From positions 1 to 64,000 of the forward strand of contig JAFVTQ010000004.1 in assembly GCA_017503135.1 (NCBI GenBank): a stretch of DNA of 64,000 bases, written 5' to 3'. Numbering within the stretch: position 1 is the first letter of the stretch; each line of letters opens with the position of its first letter. Positions 1-7,394 of this stretch are shown here, in pieces. Origin of the DNA: Clostridia bacterium. GTDB taxonomy: Bacteria > Bacillota > Clostridia > Oscillospirales > Acutalibacteraceae. Under the pieces are notes generated by a model. The model saw only the letters and a list, made by a program, of their open reading frames with translations. It was not told the DNA's origin and ran no database searches. The translations under genes were made by a program, and so were the position numbers.

Positions 1-46
1 ACTGAAAATCCTCGTGTCATTGGTTCGATTCCGATCGGAGGCACCA
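1..46 (+). tRNA. tRNA-Phe(GAA), 3' part
   Basis: This is the 3' part of a tRNA cut by the window edge. It shows the anticodon loop CTGAAAA, a 5-nt variable region GTGTC, a T-arm with loop TTCGATT, the acceptor strand CGGAGGC, discriminator A and an encoded CCA at 44-46. The short variable region excludes Ser and Leu, and the loop with GTGTC is typical of bacterial tRNA-Phe. Confidence 0.75.
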
Positions 47-53
47 ATTGTAT

Positions 54-129
54 GCGGATGTAGCTCATCTGGTAGAGCGCCACCTTGCCAAGGTGGAGGT
101 AGCGAGTTCGAGCCTCGTCATCCGCTCCA
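54..129 (+). tRNA. tRNA-Gly(GCC)
   Basis: Complete cloverleaf. Acceptor GCGGATG (54-60) pairs with CATCCGC (119-125), followed by T and an encoded CCA. The anticodon loop TTGCCAA gives anticodon GCC. It lies 7 nt after the Phe tRNA, so the two are probably one transcript. Confidence 0.95.
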
Positions 130-137
130 TAAAAAAC

Positions 138-176
138 AGGACACAGAATTCTCCCAGTTTCTTGTGTCCTATTTTT
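138..176 (+). terminator. terminator after tRNA-Phe/Gly
   Basis: AGGACACA (138-145) pairs with TGTGTCCT (163-170) and is followed by a T-rich run. It separates the first two tRNAs from tRNA-Cys, which would then need read-through or its own promoter. Confidence 0.7.
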
Positions 177-193
177 ATCAAAAAATTAAATAT

Positions 194-268
194 GGTGGCA
201 TAGCCAAGTGGTAAGGCGTGGGTCTGCAAAACCCTGATTCATCGGTTCAAATCCGATTGCCACCTCCA
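194..268 (+). tRNA. tRNA-Cys(GCA)
   Basis: Acceptor GGTGGCA (194-200) pairs with TGCCACC (258-264), followed by T and an encoded CCA (266-268). The anticodon loop TCTGCAAAA region gives GCA. It is the last tRNA before an accessory stretch. Thirteen bases of its T-arm region (247-259) recur at 7313-7325. Confidence 0.93.
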
Positions 269-269
269 C

Positions 270-330
270 AATGAATGACACCCCAAATATGAACCATTAC
301 GGTTCGATTGAGGTGTCATTCATTCTTTTT
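270..330 (+). terminator. terminator after tRNA-Cys
   Basis: A 13-bp stem (270-282 with 312-324) is followed by CTTTTT. It directly follows the CCA of tRNA-Cys and ends the tRNA transcription unit. Confidence 0.8.
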
Positions 331-338
331 AAATCCAG

Positions 339-377
339 TAGGGAACGGCTTTCACGGTCGTTCCCTATTTATTTTTA
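339..377. terminator. second hairpin with T-run
   Basis: TAGGGAACG (339-347) pairs with CGTTCCCTA (359-367), followed by TTTATTTTT. It lies just outside the IS3 element and may be a back-up or bidirectional terminator. Confidence 0.5.
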
Positions 378-390
378 ATCGAACTGCGAA

Positions 391-1686
391 TGTCAAAACT
401 CATCAAAATATGTGCAGAAATTTTTAAAGGGAAACGAATTGAACTGGAAAAGTTCGATTAAACTGAAGAATTTTCGTTATTATGAGCGTGTTTTTTATAG
501 TAAGAAGCCTCTGCATCGTTAGGTGTGCGATATCGATTCATTTGATGAGGACGCTGACCGTTATAGAAATCTATGTACTTTTGAATGTGTTCCCGAAATT
601 CTCTGTCTGAACGATAATTGTTTCGATAGAGTTCCTCGGCTTTTAAAGTTTTGAAAAAGGCTTCCATAACAGAGTTATCAAAGGGGACACCCTTTCGTGA
701 AAAGGACTGTGTTATTCCTAAAGTTTTGCAGTATGACATAAACGTGCGTGATGTACAATTTGAACCAAGATCACTGTGAAAAATCAATCCTTCTTTAGGC
801 GCTCGCTCTTGATAGGCTTTTTTTAGAGTCTTTTTTGTGATATGTGTGCTGTTACTGGTAGATATGCTATGTGCGATTACTTTGCGTGCAAATAAATCAA
901 TGATAACGCAGATGAAATACTTCGTGCTATTAGCACTGAAATAGGTGATATCTCCAACCCAAACTTCGTTCGGGGCGTTTGCAATAAACTGTTGATTTAA
1001 AATGTTTTCTTTGCGTTGTTTGTTCATTTCAAAGATTGTTTTTGAACCGCCGCGCACGCTGAACCATTCGTTTTCGTGCATAATGGCTGCTACGGTTTTA
1101 TCTGCTACTTTAAAACCGCGGCTTCTCAAAACAGAATTGATCTTGCGTGCACCAAACACCTGATTACTCTCATTAAAGATTTGTTCTATGATCGGCGTCA
1201 GTTCTCGCTTCTTTCGTCTGTAAGATGTATTTTCATTTGCATTCCTAAGAATGTGATTATAGTAACTTCCTTTTGCCACCTTCATTGCCTGGCAGAGGAC
1301 ATTGATGGAATATGTTTCAGACAGATCCTTGATTACTTTATATCGTTCATGAAGCGGCGCACTGACAGAGCAGGGTGACTGTTGTAGTATTTCTACCATT
1401 TTTTCTAACGTCTCGCAACGCTGCCTCAGAATTCGAAAATCTGTCATGTTGATGGCTTTATTCTTCTTTTGACTGGATTTTACCCACGCATATAATGTGC
1501 TTTTAGCGATGCCGGTATCTGCTGAAATAGTGGATACTTTTTCCCCGGCCCAATACCGATCTAAAATTAATCTTTTCTGCTCATCTGTGTAAATTTTCTT
1601 CATAATATAAACCTCCTAAACTTTGTACGGGTAAAAAGTAAAACTACCCAGCATTATTGTACAAAGTTCTGGATGACAAGTGAACA
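391..1686 (-). mobile_element. IS3-family insertion sequence (ends approximate)
   Basis: A single transposase gene nearly fills the element. Candidate ends both begin with TGT read inward, at 391 on the plus strand and at 1686 on the minus strand. They share an imperfect ~30-bp inverted repeat with blocks TCATC and TGT(A/G)CA, in line with the TG...CA ends of IS3 elements. I find no clear 3-5 bp target duplication, so the exact ends are uncertain and the copy may be old. Confidence 0.65.
458..1603 (-). CDS. IS3-family transposase, single frame
   Basis: A DDE transposase of 381 residues that cuts and joins DNA at the ends of its element. Residues 1-50 form an HTH_Tnp_1-type DNA-binding domain, 55-75 a short leucine-zipper-like segment, about 95-150 the HTH_21 linker, and 210-375 the rve catalytic core. 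The catalytic residues appear as D218 (WVGDITYF), D278 (FHSDLGS) and E314 (NSVMEAFF), spacing DD(35)E as in IS3. Most IS3 elements make the protein from two frames by a -1 frameshift; here OrfA and OrfB are fused in one uninterrupted frame. The ribosome site TAGGAGGT precedes the ATG. Confidence 0.93.
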   Translation of the reverse strand: MKKIYTDEQKRLILDRYWAGEKVSTISADTGIAKSTLYAWVKSSQKKNKAINMTDFRILRQRCETLEKMVEILQQSPCSVSAPLHERYKVIKDLSETYSINVLCQAMKVAKGSYYNHILRNANENTSYRRKKRELTPIIEQIFNESNQVFGARKINSVLRSRGFKVADKTVAAIMHENEWFSVRGGSKTIFEMNKQRKENILNQQFIANAPNEVWVGDITYFSANSTKYFICVIIDLFARKVIAHSISTSNSTHITKKTLKKAYQERAPKEGLIFHSDLGSNCTSRTFMSYCKTLGITQSFSRKGVPFDNSVMEAFFKTLKAEELYRNNYRSDREFREHIQKYIDFYNGQRPHQMNRYRTPNDAEASYYKKHAHNNENSSV

Positions 1687-1767
1687 CACTAGGAGCGTTA
1701 CACTAACGGTGGGACAATGAGTTGGGTATAAAAAGAGAGCTGTTTTAAAGAAATTTTCAAAAAAGAC

Positions 1768-1796
1768 TTGAAAAACAAACTATATGCTATTATAAT
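1768..1796 (+). promoter_or_regulatory. consensus promoter of the AbiL-like operon
   Basis: TTGAAA (1768-1773), a 17-bp spacer, then TATAAT (1791-1796). A small hairpin (GTGAGA...TCTCAC, about 1802-1819) and an ATACG/CGTAT inverted repeat lie in the leader before the ribosome site. Confidence 0.85.
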
Positions 1797-1886
1797 TATA
1801 TGTGAGAAAAAATCTCACGAATACGAATAATAAGCGAAAGTTTGCGTATTATAAGTTTTAGAAGCAAGATATAGGAGGATATTTAG

Positions 1887-3104
1887 ATGCTTTGTCAATT
1901 CACAGTGAAAAATTACCAGTGTTTAAAGGACGAAACAACTCTGGATATGCAAGCAACTAGTATTTCTGAGCATGCTAATAGTTTAATACTCGATTCGGAT
2001 GGTGAAAAAATTTTGCCTTTAGGCGTAATTTATGGACCTAATGGCGCCGGAAAATCTACGGTTTTAGACGCTTTATATAGTTTGAGTTGCAAAATAATGA
2101 GACCTATCTGTGCCGTTGGTTGTGATAACAAAGAGTGTGTTAAACGTAGTGGAAATATAAACATTAAACCTTTTAAGTTCTCCAAGGAAACTTTGAATTT
2201 ACCGACTGAATTTGAATTGTTTTTTAGGACGGAAAAAGCCGAATATCAATATTTTATTTCTATTTTTAAAGAAAAGATCGTCAATGAAGAATTGTATAAG
2301 AAAAGTATTTCCGCAAAAACTTTTTCAACGTTGTTTATTAGAAAAGGTTCTACTATTGAGTTGAAAAATTCGTTTAAAGCTTATAATTGTAATAGTGTAT
2401 CTGAAAACCTTCCTTTGCTTTCTTTTTTGAGTATTACTCACGGAAGAAATACTACACTAAAGGACATTGTTAATTGGTTCGAGAATCGAATTACATTTTT
2501 AAATTATGGAAATCCAATCACTGATGCACGAATTGCTATTACCAACTCTCAAAAGATTAAATCATTAATATTAAAAATGTTAACTGAAATGGATATTGAT
2601 ATATCTGACTATAGGATAGAAGAGAATGACGAAAAGATCAGAGTATACACTTCACACATTGTTGATGGTGAGAGTTACGAATTAGAACTAGATGAAGAGT
2701 CGAACGGGACGGTAAAGATTTTCGGTATTCTCCCGTTAATTGCAGATAGTTTGATTTCAGGCGGAACTTTGGTCATAGATGAGTTGGATGCCAAGTTACA
2801 TCCAATGCTTTTACAATATATCATTGAACTTTTTAGCAATCCAAAATCCAATCAAAATGGAGCACAGTTAATTTTCACCTCACACGATCTTTCTACGATG
2901 AATAGTGATGTTTTTAGAAGAGATGAAATATGGTTTATAGCTAAAGGGGAAAATAAAGCATCCAATCTATACTCTCTTGTAGAATTTAAGAATGATGATG
3001 GAAAGAGTGAAAGGAAAGACGCAAAGTATAATAAGCGTTATTTGGAGGGGAGATATGGTGCAGATCCCTATTTGAAAAAGATCATTAATTGGGGTGAGTA
3101 CTAA
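1887..3104 (+). CDS. AbiLi/RloA-like AAA ATPase
   Basis: A 405-residue ATPase of the AAA_15/AAA_21 (OLD-related) class, predicted cytosolic. Walker A is GPNGAGKST at residues 50-58. Walker B with D-loop (VIDELDAKLHP) lies near residue 298, and a switch histidine occurs in FTSHD near 332. The next gene starts on the last base of this stop codon (TAATG), so the two are translationally coupled. The ATPase plus RloB pair corresponds to the AbiL abortive-infection system and to the RloA/RloB genes found in restriction loci. The ATPase is expected to sense phage infection and control the RloB nuclease, which is inferred from the family. Ribosome site AGGAGG is 8 nt from the ATG. Confidence 0.85.
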   Translation: MLCQFTVKNYQCLKDETTLDMQATSISEHANSLILDSDGEKILPLGVIYGPNGAGKSTVLDALYSLSCKIMRPICAVGCDNKECVKRSGNINIKPFKFSKETLNLPTEFELFFRTEKAEYQYFISIFKEKIVNEELYKKSISAKTFSTLFIRKGSTIELKNSFKAYNCNSVSENLPLLSFLSITHGRNTTLKDIVNWFENRITFLNYGNPITDARIAITNSQKIKSLILKMLTEMDIDISDYRIEENDEKIRVYTSHIVDGESYELELDEESNGTVKIFGILPLIADSLISGGTLVIDELDAKLHPMLLQYIIELFSNPKSNQNGAQLIFTSHDLSTMNSDVFRRDEIWFIAKGENKASNLYSLVEFKNDDGKSERKDAKYNKRYLEGRYGADPYLKKIINWGEY

Positions 3105-3793
3105 TGGCAAGCCCAAAGGATAGAAAAAAGAAGAGGAAAGTTGAACATTTAGAACCAGCAGGAGAGAAAATTTATATTTTTTGTGAAGGAGAACAAACGG
3201 AACCCAAATATTTTCAAGGACTTGAGAAGATGATTAAAGCAAATCCGATATATAAAAATGTTGTTCATATTCACATCGAAGGTGTGGGTGCTGAAACACT
3301 TAGAGTAATTTATGCTGCAGAAGAATATGTAAAAAGCAACAAGTTAAAAAACGCAAATGTTTGGTGTGTATACGATAAAGATAGTTTTCCCTCTCAAGAT
3401 TTTAACGCTGTTTCCAAACGTGCTGCTGATTTGAATGTTCAGCAGCAGGACGTTGTTTATCACACGGCTTGGTCAAATCAATGCATAGAGTACTGGTTTA
3501 TCTTGCATTTTGCTTATTATACTGCAGATAATGACAGAAGATATTATCGGCAATTTTTACATGAGCAATTTAGAAAATTAGGTTGGACGAGATATGAGAA
3601 AAACAATGAGGAATTATTTGAAATAATGACTAACAAAGGAGATCCAAAGAGAGCGATAACGTATGCGCAGCGGCAGTTGAAAGATTTTGAAGGAAAGACA
3701 GATTCTCAATCTGCACCTGCTACAAAGGTTCATCTTTTGGTTCAAGAACTTGCTAAGTACTTGCCTCCAACAATTTCAGAAAGGTATCTCTAA
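3104..3793 (+). CDS. AbiLii/RloB-like TOPRIM-type effector
   Basis: A 229-residue RloB-family protein (PF13707 type). After a basic N-terminus (KDRKKKRK) it has the TOPRIM-like acidic motif FCEGEQTEPKYF at 26-37, an acidic VYDKDSFP segment near 110, and a W-x-IEYWFILHF segment near 130-140. Members are thought to be metal-dependent nucleases acting with the upstream ATPase, so this is the probable toxic arm of the defence system. It overlaps the ATPase gene by one base and is 15 nt from the next gene. Function is inferred from the family and the gene pair. Confidence 0.82.
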   Translation: MASPKDRKKKRKVEHLEPAGEKIYIFCEGEQTEPKYFQGLEKMIKANPIYKNVVHIHIEGVGAETLRVIYAAEEYVKSNKLKNANVWCVYDKDSFPSQDFNAVSKRAADLNVQQQDVVYHTAWSNQCIEYWFILHFAYYTADNDRRYYRQFLHEQFRKLGWTRYEKNNEELFEIMTNKGDPKRAITYAQRQLKDFEGKTDSQSAPATKVHLLVQELAKYLPPTISERYL

Positions 3794-3808
3794 TAAGAAG
3801 GTGAAAAA

Positions 3809-4234
3809 ATGAATAAGCTGGTGTTTGACGGTTGTATTGATTCTGATTTTGAAGGTTTTAATGATAATATGATCTTTAAGATGAGTAATGGTACATATTG
3901 GATCCAGGCAAGATATGAATATTGGTATCATTATGCATATAGGCCAAAGGCAACAATAAACTATGAAAACGGCAGATATAAACTAATTGTTTTTAATCGT
4001 TCTATAGAAGTACAGCCACTCTATGATGTTATTGAAAGTCGAATAAATGGGACATTTGAGGGTTGGAATGGACATTCGAAATATAAACTTGCTAATGGTC
4101 AGGTGTGGGAACAAACAACATACAAATACGAATACAAATATTCTTATTCCCCCCAAGTGATTGTGGCAAACTATGGCGGGCGATATATTATGTCTGTGGC
4201 TGGAACTCGTGCAGTGGTGAGAAAAATTTCGTAG
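3809..4234 (+). CDS. two-repeat aromatic-rich protein, third gene of defence operon
   Basis: A 141-residue protein of unknown function. It consists of two similar halves (about 5-70 and 75-138), each with the pattern F-x-G-(F/W)-N, Y/F-K-(M/L)-x-NG-x-W, then an aromatic Y/W-rich strand and G-R-Y. It has no signal peptide or membrane segment. It starts 15 nt after the RloB gene with ribosome site GAAGGTG, so it is almost certainly in the operon. It could be an accessory, sensor or immunity component; the sequence does not say which. Confidence 0.7.
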   Translation: MNKLVFDGCIDSDFEGFNDNMIFKMSNGTYWIQARYEYWYHYAYRPKATINYENGRYKLIVFNRSIEVQPLYDVIESRINGTFEGWNGHSKYKLANGQVWEQTTYKYEYKYSYSPQVIVANYGGRYIMSVAGTRAVVRKIS

Positions 4235-4351
4235 CCGAATGTTCAAATGCAGCTATTTTAACGAAAAATTTATGTTTATGAAAGAATCCGGGCCAAACCC
4301 GGTAAAATCAAAGGTTTTTAGACCGGTTCCATTTTCAGTGTCGGTCCCAAA

Positions 4352-4385
4352 AAATTAAGGACTTCTTACGAAGTCCTTAATTTTT
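4352..4385 (+). terminator. terminator of the defence operon
   Basis: A 14-bp stem (4352-4365 with 4370-4383) with loop TTAC runs into TTTTT. Upstream, two more hairpins (CCGGG/CCCGG near 4291-4303 and GACCG/CGGTC near 4321-4346) make the 118-nt 3' trailer structured. Confidence 0.85.
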
Positions 4386-4387
4386 AT

Positions 4388-4587
4388 CCAATCCGAAGGA
4401 TTGGTATGTAATCACGCGACAGCGTGTATGTAATCGCCGTAGGCGTATGTCATCACTGTAGGTGTATTTTCTTCGGATTGATTACATACCTTTCTGCGAA
4501 AGGATTACATACATCACTTCGTGATGATTACATTCCGTCTGCGACGGATTACATACAAGGCTTCGCCTTGATTGTCGTCCTTCGGAC
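4388..4587. repeat. array of nine hairpins joined by ATGTAATC / GATTACAT linkers
   Basis: About 200 bp between the operon terminator and the next promoter is an ordered series of short hairpins: 4388-4404, 4413-4426, 4435-4445, 4454-4464, 4489-4503, 4512-4526, 4535-4547, 4557-4569 and 4577-4587. Stems are 4-7 bp with loops such as GAA, GTA, TTC or TGC. In the left half they are joined by TATGTAATC, and in the right half by its reverse complement GATTACATA. The first hairpin arm (4389-4398) is also exactly complementary to 4471-4480 at the centre. No credible coding frame is present. Confidence 0.85.
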
Positions 4588-4615
4588 AAACAGATTGAGT
4601 ATTACTTATACATGA

Positions 4616-4644
4616 TTGTAATTATTATTGAAATATGATACAAT
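4616..4644 (+). promoter_or_regulatory. promoter of the 4666 gene
   Basis: TTGTAA (4616-4621), 17-bp spacer, TACAAT (4639-4644), 22 bp before the start codon. Confidence 0.65.
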
Positions 4645-4665
4645 TATTTTGTTGGAGGTCATGAA

Positions 4666-5220
4666 ATGAAAAGTCGAGTTAATATCTTAAATGATAGGAT
4701 TGTATTTGATTGCAATAAATTGAATTTGTTTTTGCTGATTTTTCCTATTTATATGTTTGTATTTGGTATACAGTTAATATTGGGGTTTGTGCCATTTGAA
4801 GAAGATTACACAGGCTTTGATGTTTTTGGTTTTATTTTTGCGTGTGTATGGACTATTGTCGTAGGGTGGATGTTTTTTTATCTTACTTTTAATATTTGTA
4901 AAAAGACTGTGCTTGATTCGGAGGGGATTACTGTTACTTTTTTATCTTATAAAAAAGAACTTGGGTGGCAAGAGATTAAGGATTATGGTGTATCCTACTC
5001 AGGTAAGGCAAAAGCTGACGGTAATGTTTACGATTTTTATTTTGCAACAGAAGAACAAGTGCAGAAAAATAATTTTAGAAAAAAACTGAAAGGCAATATG
5101 ATAAAGATTCTTGTAGTAGGGGAAGATTATTATGTGGTGACGGAAAAGGTTATTCCTTTTTGCAAGTCGAAGTCTTCTGTAAATCCATTTATTGGTGAAG
5201 ATAAATTTCATATTATATAA
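4666..5220 (+). CDS. two-TM membrane protein with PH-like tail
   Basis: A 184-residue protein not recognised by name. Two hydrophobic helices (about 20-42 and 52-76) are followed by a hydrophilic domain of about 105 residues. That domain has the look of bacterial PH-like (bPH) modules: VLDSEGITVTFLSYKKELGWQEI. Ribosome site TTGGAGGT lies 8 nt before the ATG. It has its own promoter and is followed by a very small frame (5233-5343). Role unknown. Confidence 0.65.
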   Translation: MKSRVNILNDRIVFDCNKLNLFLLIFPIYMFVFGIQLILGFVPFEEDYTGFDVFGFIFACVWTIVVGWMFFYLTFNICKKTVLDSEGITVTFLSYKKELGWQEIKDYGVSYSGKAKADGNVYDFYFATEEQVQKNNFRKKLKGNMIKILVVGEDYYVVTEKVIPFCKSKSSVNPFIGEDKFHII

Positions 5221-5232
5221 GAGAAAAAAGAT

Positions 5233-5343
5233 ATGTTCGATATGTGGGGAACATATTTCGGAAAACCTAACAATGGTACAGATTGGTGTTTTGTAAAACA
5301 AACCATAAATAATTGGTATTATTACGAATTGCATTGGGGGTAA
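5233..5343 (+). CDS. 36-residue small frame or gene remnant
   Basis: ATG at 5233 to TAA at 5343 encodes a 36-residue peptide rich in W, Y and N (starts MFDMWGTYFGKP, ends YYYELHWG). It begins 12 nt after the upstream stop codon, but the ribosome site is weak (AAGAGAAAAAAG). It could be a genuine small gene in the 4666 operon or the C-terminal remnant of a lost gene. Confidence 0.3.
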   Translation: MFDMWGTYFGKPNNGTDWCFVKQTINNWYYYELHWG

Positions 5344-5386
5344 AAATAGATAACTATGGTTCAGAATTGAGTAGTAAGGCCAAAAG

Positions 5387-5413
5387 AAAACCCATCCAAA
5401 CGGATGGGTTTTT
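5387..5413. terminator. bidirectional terminator
   Basis: AAAACCCATCC (5387-5397) and GGATGGGTTTTT (5402-5413) with loop AAAC. It lies between convergent genes. Its copy at 7121-7155 shares flanking bases including GCCAAAAGAAAA, so this is a repeated terminator cassette. Confidence 0.85.
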
Positions 5414-5424
5414 GAAGTTTAATA

Positions 5425-6333
5425 TTAAAACTTTCTCACAAAGCTACATCTCTTGCAAAGCTCTTCACAGGCGTTTCTGCTTGTAAATCCATTATAGATG
5501 TTTCGTGCTCTTTCTGAGTTTATGATTGTTTCTAAATCGGTTTCAAAGATATTACCAAGATTTATTGTGCCATCGTTGTCAAGACAACAAGGAACAACTG
5601 TGCCATCTGCTAAAATTCCTATGGCAGTGCGAAGTCCGGGACAGAAAACCTTTTCGTCAACGTCATCGCTTTCAAGTGTCGGCCAATCGAATTTGTCGCC
5701 ATATTCAACGTATATGTTGTTGCCAATTTTCATGCCATTGCTTTCTTCGACAAAAGATTTTGGAATATTTTTTTGGAGCTTTGCTAAAATCTCATTATTT
5801 GAACTATTCTTGTTGCAAATATCGAACCAAGGTTTTGGAAAATATTCTTCGAGCTTTGCTAAGATTTCGTTATTCAAGCTGTCTTTGCCACCATTGTTCC
5901 AGAGTCTAAGAACAACAACCTTCTTGCCTTCAGCAGCTTTTGCGTATTCGAAACAATCAGTAAGATATTTATCAAATGCAATATTGTTGTTATTTGCTTC
6001 AAAAGAGTGTAATGAAATATACGTTCTATAGTGTGATTTAGAATTTAACAAAGCGTCTTGGTGTCTGCTTAACAAAGTACCGTTTGTTACAATCTTAACC
6101 ATAAATCTCATTTCTTCGGCGATTTTCAAAAATTCATCAAAGTCAGGGTGACAGAGAGGCTCACCAAGAAGATGAAAACTAATGAAGTCAGTATATGGTT
6201 TAATTTTACTAAGTACTGTTCTGAATTCTTCTTTGCTCATTCTTTTGGTTTCTCTTGTTGTACCCGGACAGAATGAACATTTTAAGTTGCAGATGTTTGA
6301 AATCTCAACATATATTTCTGCAAATTTTTTCAT
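5425..6333 (-). CDS. radical SAM/SPASM protein, paralogue 1 (internal duplication)
   Basis: A 302-residue radical SAM enzyme. The cluster motif is C15-x3-C19-x2-C22 (CNLKCSFC), followed by the GEP-type motif LLGEPLCHP. The C-terminus is SPASM-like, with GTVVPCCLDNDG and CEELCKRC for auxiliary iron-sulfur binding. The ATG at 6333 has ribosome site GGTGGTGATAA; the ATG 39 bp upstream has none. A paralogue of 277 residues lies at 8368-9201. The 25-residue difference is explained by a tandem duplication here: NNEILAKLEEYFPKPW is followed by NNEILAKLQKNIPKSF. No precursor peptide is visible, so the substrate is unknown. Confidence 0.85.
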   Translation of the reverse strand: MKKFAEIYVEISNICNLKCSFCPGTTRETKRMSKEEFRTVLSKIKPYTDFISFHLLGEPLCHPDFDEFLKIAEEMRFMVKIVTNGTLLSRHQDALLNSKSHYRTYISLHSFEANNNNIAFDKYLTDCFEYAKAAEGKKVVVLRLWNNGGKDSLNNEILAKLEEYFPKPWFDICNKNSSNNEILAKLQKNIPKSFVEESNGMKIGNNIYVEYGDKFDWPTLESDDVDEKVFCPGLRTAIGILADGTVVPCCLDNDGTINLGNIFETDLETIINSERARNIYNGFTSRNACEELCKRCSFVRKF

Positions 6334-6463
6334 TTTATCACCACCAATACTTGTAATTATAGCATAATGCAAAACATTAGTAAATAAAAACTTTATTTTT
6401 TTGAAATGGCACTTGCTACCATTCCGTATTTGTCTTTTAAAACTGTTTCGATTGCTACCTCAA

Positions 6464-6503
6464 AAAGAAAATCCGTCCACTAACGTGAACGGATTTTCTT
6501 TGT
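6464..6503. terminator. hairpin with T-run in the 6334-6641 gap
   Basis: AAAGAAAATCCGT (6464-6476) pairs with ACGGATTTTCTTT (6489-6501). It lies between the divergent genes at 6333 and 6642 with no gene of its own, and may mark a lost gene. The rest of the gap holds a small GGGTG/CACCC hairpin near 6554-6570 and the next promoter. Confidence 0.5.
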
Positions 6504-6572
6504 ATTATTCATTTTTGCAGAACATATTTTCGAATGAATAATGAATAATTATGGGGTGACACCCGCACCCGA

Positions 6573-6601
6573 TTGTAATTTCATTTTATGTGTGATATAA
6601 T
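6573..6601 (+). promoter_or_regulatory. promoter of the 6642 gene (repeated module)
   Basis: TTGTAA (6573-6578), 17 bp, TATAAT (6596-6601). The whole module, CCGATTGTAA ... GTGATATAATTAT, recurs upstream of the 7395 gene. Confidence 0.8.
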
Positions 6602-6641
6602 TATTTCATTCAATAAAGATTTGACTTAGGAGGTTGCTTTA

Positions 6642-7055
6642 ATGACTGCAAAAGAAGAATGTGAAGTTTTACTTGATACTTTACTCTCTGCTTCAGAGAA
6701 ACTACTTAAAAAGAATGGTGAGTTTTATCCCATTGGTGCGGTTTTATCAAATGATAACAATGTAACTTTTACAGCGTTACACTCTAATAACGAATTTCCG
6801 GATTCTCAAAGTGTTATTAATGATTTGATTTGTGCTCACAAACAACTGGCTCAAAATAACGAGATTAAAGTGAGTGGTATTTCTTGGAATGGCGCAGTTG
6901 ATTTAGAAGGAAAGACCACAGATGCAATTATTGTTAGCTTAGAACATAAAGATGATTATTCTGTTATTGTAGGATTACCTTATAAAAGTAGCTTGTTTAA
7001 TAAAATTAAATTTGGAGAATTGTTTGCTCAAAACGGAAATAAGGATATTTTCTAA
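6642..7055 (+). CDS. conserved-looking protein of unknown function
   Basis: A 137-residue soluble protein. It starts with an amphipathic helix (EECEVLLDTLLSASEKLLKK), then a GEFYPIGAVL strand and a DLICAHKQLAQ helix. It ends in alternating strands with VSLEHKDDYSVIVGLPY. It resembles small single-domain immunity- or SUKH-like proteins in style only, and I do not assign it. Ribosome site TAGGAGGTTG precedes the ATG and a consensus promoter is present, so it is expressed. Confidence 0.6.
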   Translation: MTAKEECEVLLDTLLSASEKLLKKNGEFYPIGAVLSNDNNVTFTALHSNNEFPDSQSVINDLICAHKQLAQNNEIKVSGISWNGAVDLEGKTTDAIIVSLEHKDDYSVIVGLPYKSSLFNKIKFGELFAQNGNKDIF

Positions 7056-7120
7056 ATACAAAACTTTATTAAATTCCAATTTATTGAACAGTGGTTCTAA
7101 AATGAGACGTACTGCCAAAA

Positions 7121-7155
7121 GAAAAACCCATCCAAACGGATGGGCTTTTCTTTTA
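7121..7155. terminator. bidirectional terminator, copy of 5387-5413
   Basis: AAAACCCATCC with loop AAAC and GGATGGGCTTTTC. It shares the upstream context GCCAAAAGAAAA with the copy at 5387, which indicates duplication of a cassette. Confidence 0.8.
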
Positions 7156-7325
7156 GACTTGTAAGGAAAGAGGATTTGAACCCTTGGGTTTGAGCGTTAA
7201 GAAAATGATGCAGTGCATCATTTTTAGCGAGAAGTGGCAAGGCGGGTACCGAATTTCGCAAGAAATTGGGTCGCCGAGCCATCAACATTCAAGGCGTAGC
7301 CGCAGAAGGTTGTCAAATCCGATTG
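7156..7325. other. structured intergenic DNA without a gene
   Basis: Between 7056 and 7394 I see no credible gene. The segment contains a tRNA T-arm-like string (GGATTTGAACCC, 7173-7184) and an AACCC/GGGTT hairpin. It also has a strong hairpin AAAATGATGC/GCATCATTTT (about 7203-7225) and AATTTC-GCAA-GAAATT with a GNRA loop (about 7252-7267). It ends with TCAAATCCGATTG (7313-7325), identical to part of tRNA-Cys. A 63-codon minus-strand frame here looks incidental. Confidence 0.45.
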
Positions 7326-7351
7326 TAAATTCAGATTATGCGTGATATAAT
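7323..7351 (+). promoter_or_regulatory. promoter of the 7395 gene (repeated module)
   Basis: TTGTAA (7323-7328), 17 bp, TATAAT (7346-7351). Because the -10 lies downstream of an upstream in-frame ATG at 7338, translation must start later, at 7395. Confidence 0.8.
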
Positions 7352-7394
7352 TATCTCGATAACCAAGAAATTACCAGTTGAAAGGAGAATAAAA

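Noticed and set aside
1-46. Partial tRNA read as tRNA-Ser(UGA)
   Set aside because: Ser tRNAs have a long variable arm; here it is 5 nt, and the anticodon loop fits Phe.
391-1686. Programmed -1 frameshift in the IS3 transposase
   Set aside because: The HTH and DDE parts lie in one uninterrupted frame, so no frameshift is required.
4424-4615. A 63-codon plus-strand frame
   Set aside because: It runs through the hairpin array; its codons are the repeat linkers and stems, and it has no ribosome site.
7097-7288. A 63-codon minus-strand frame in the gap before 7395
   Set aside because: It crosses a terminator and several hairpins, has no ribosome site, and its residues mirror structured DNA.
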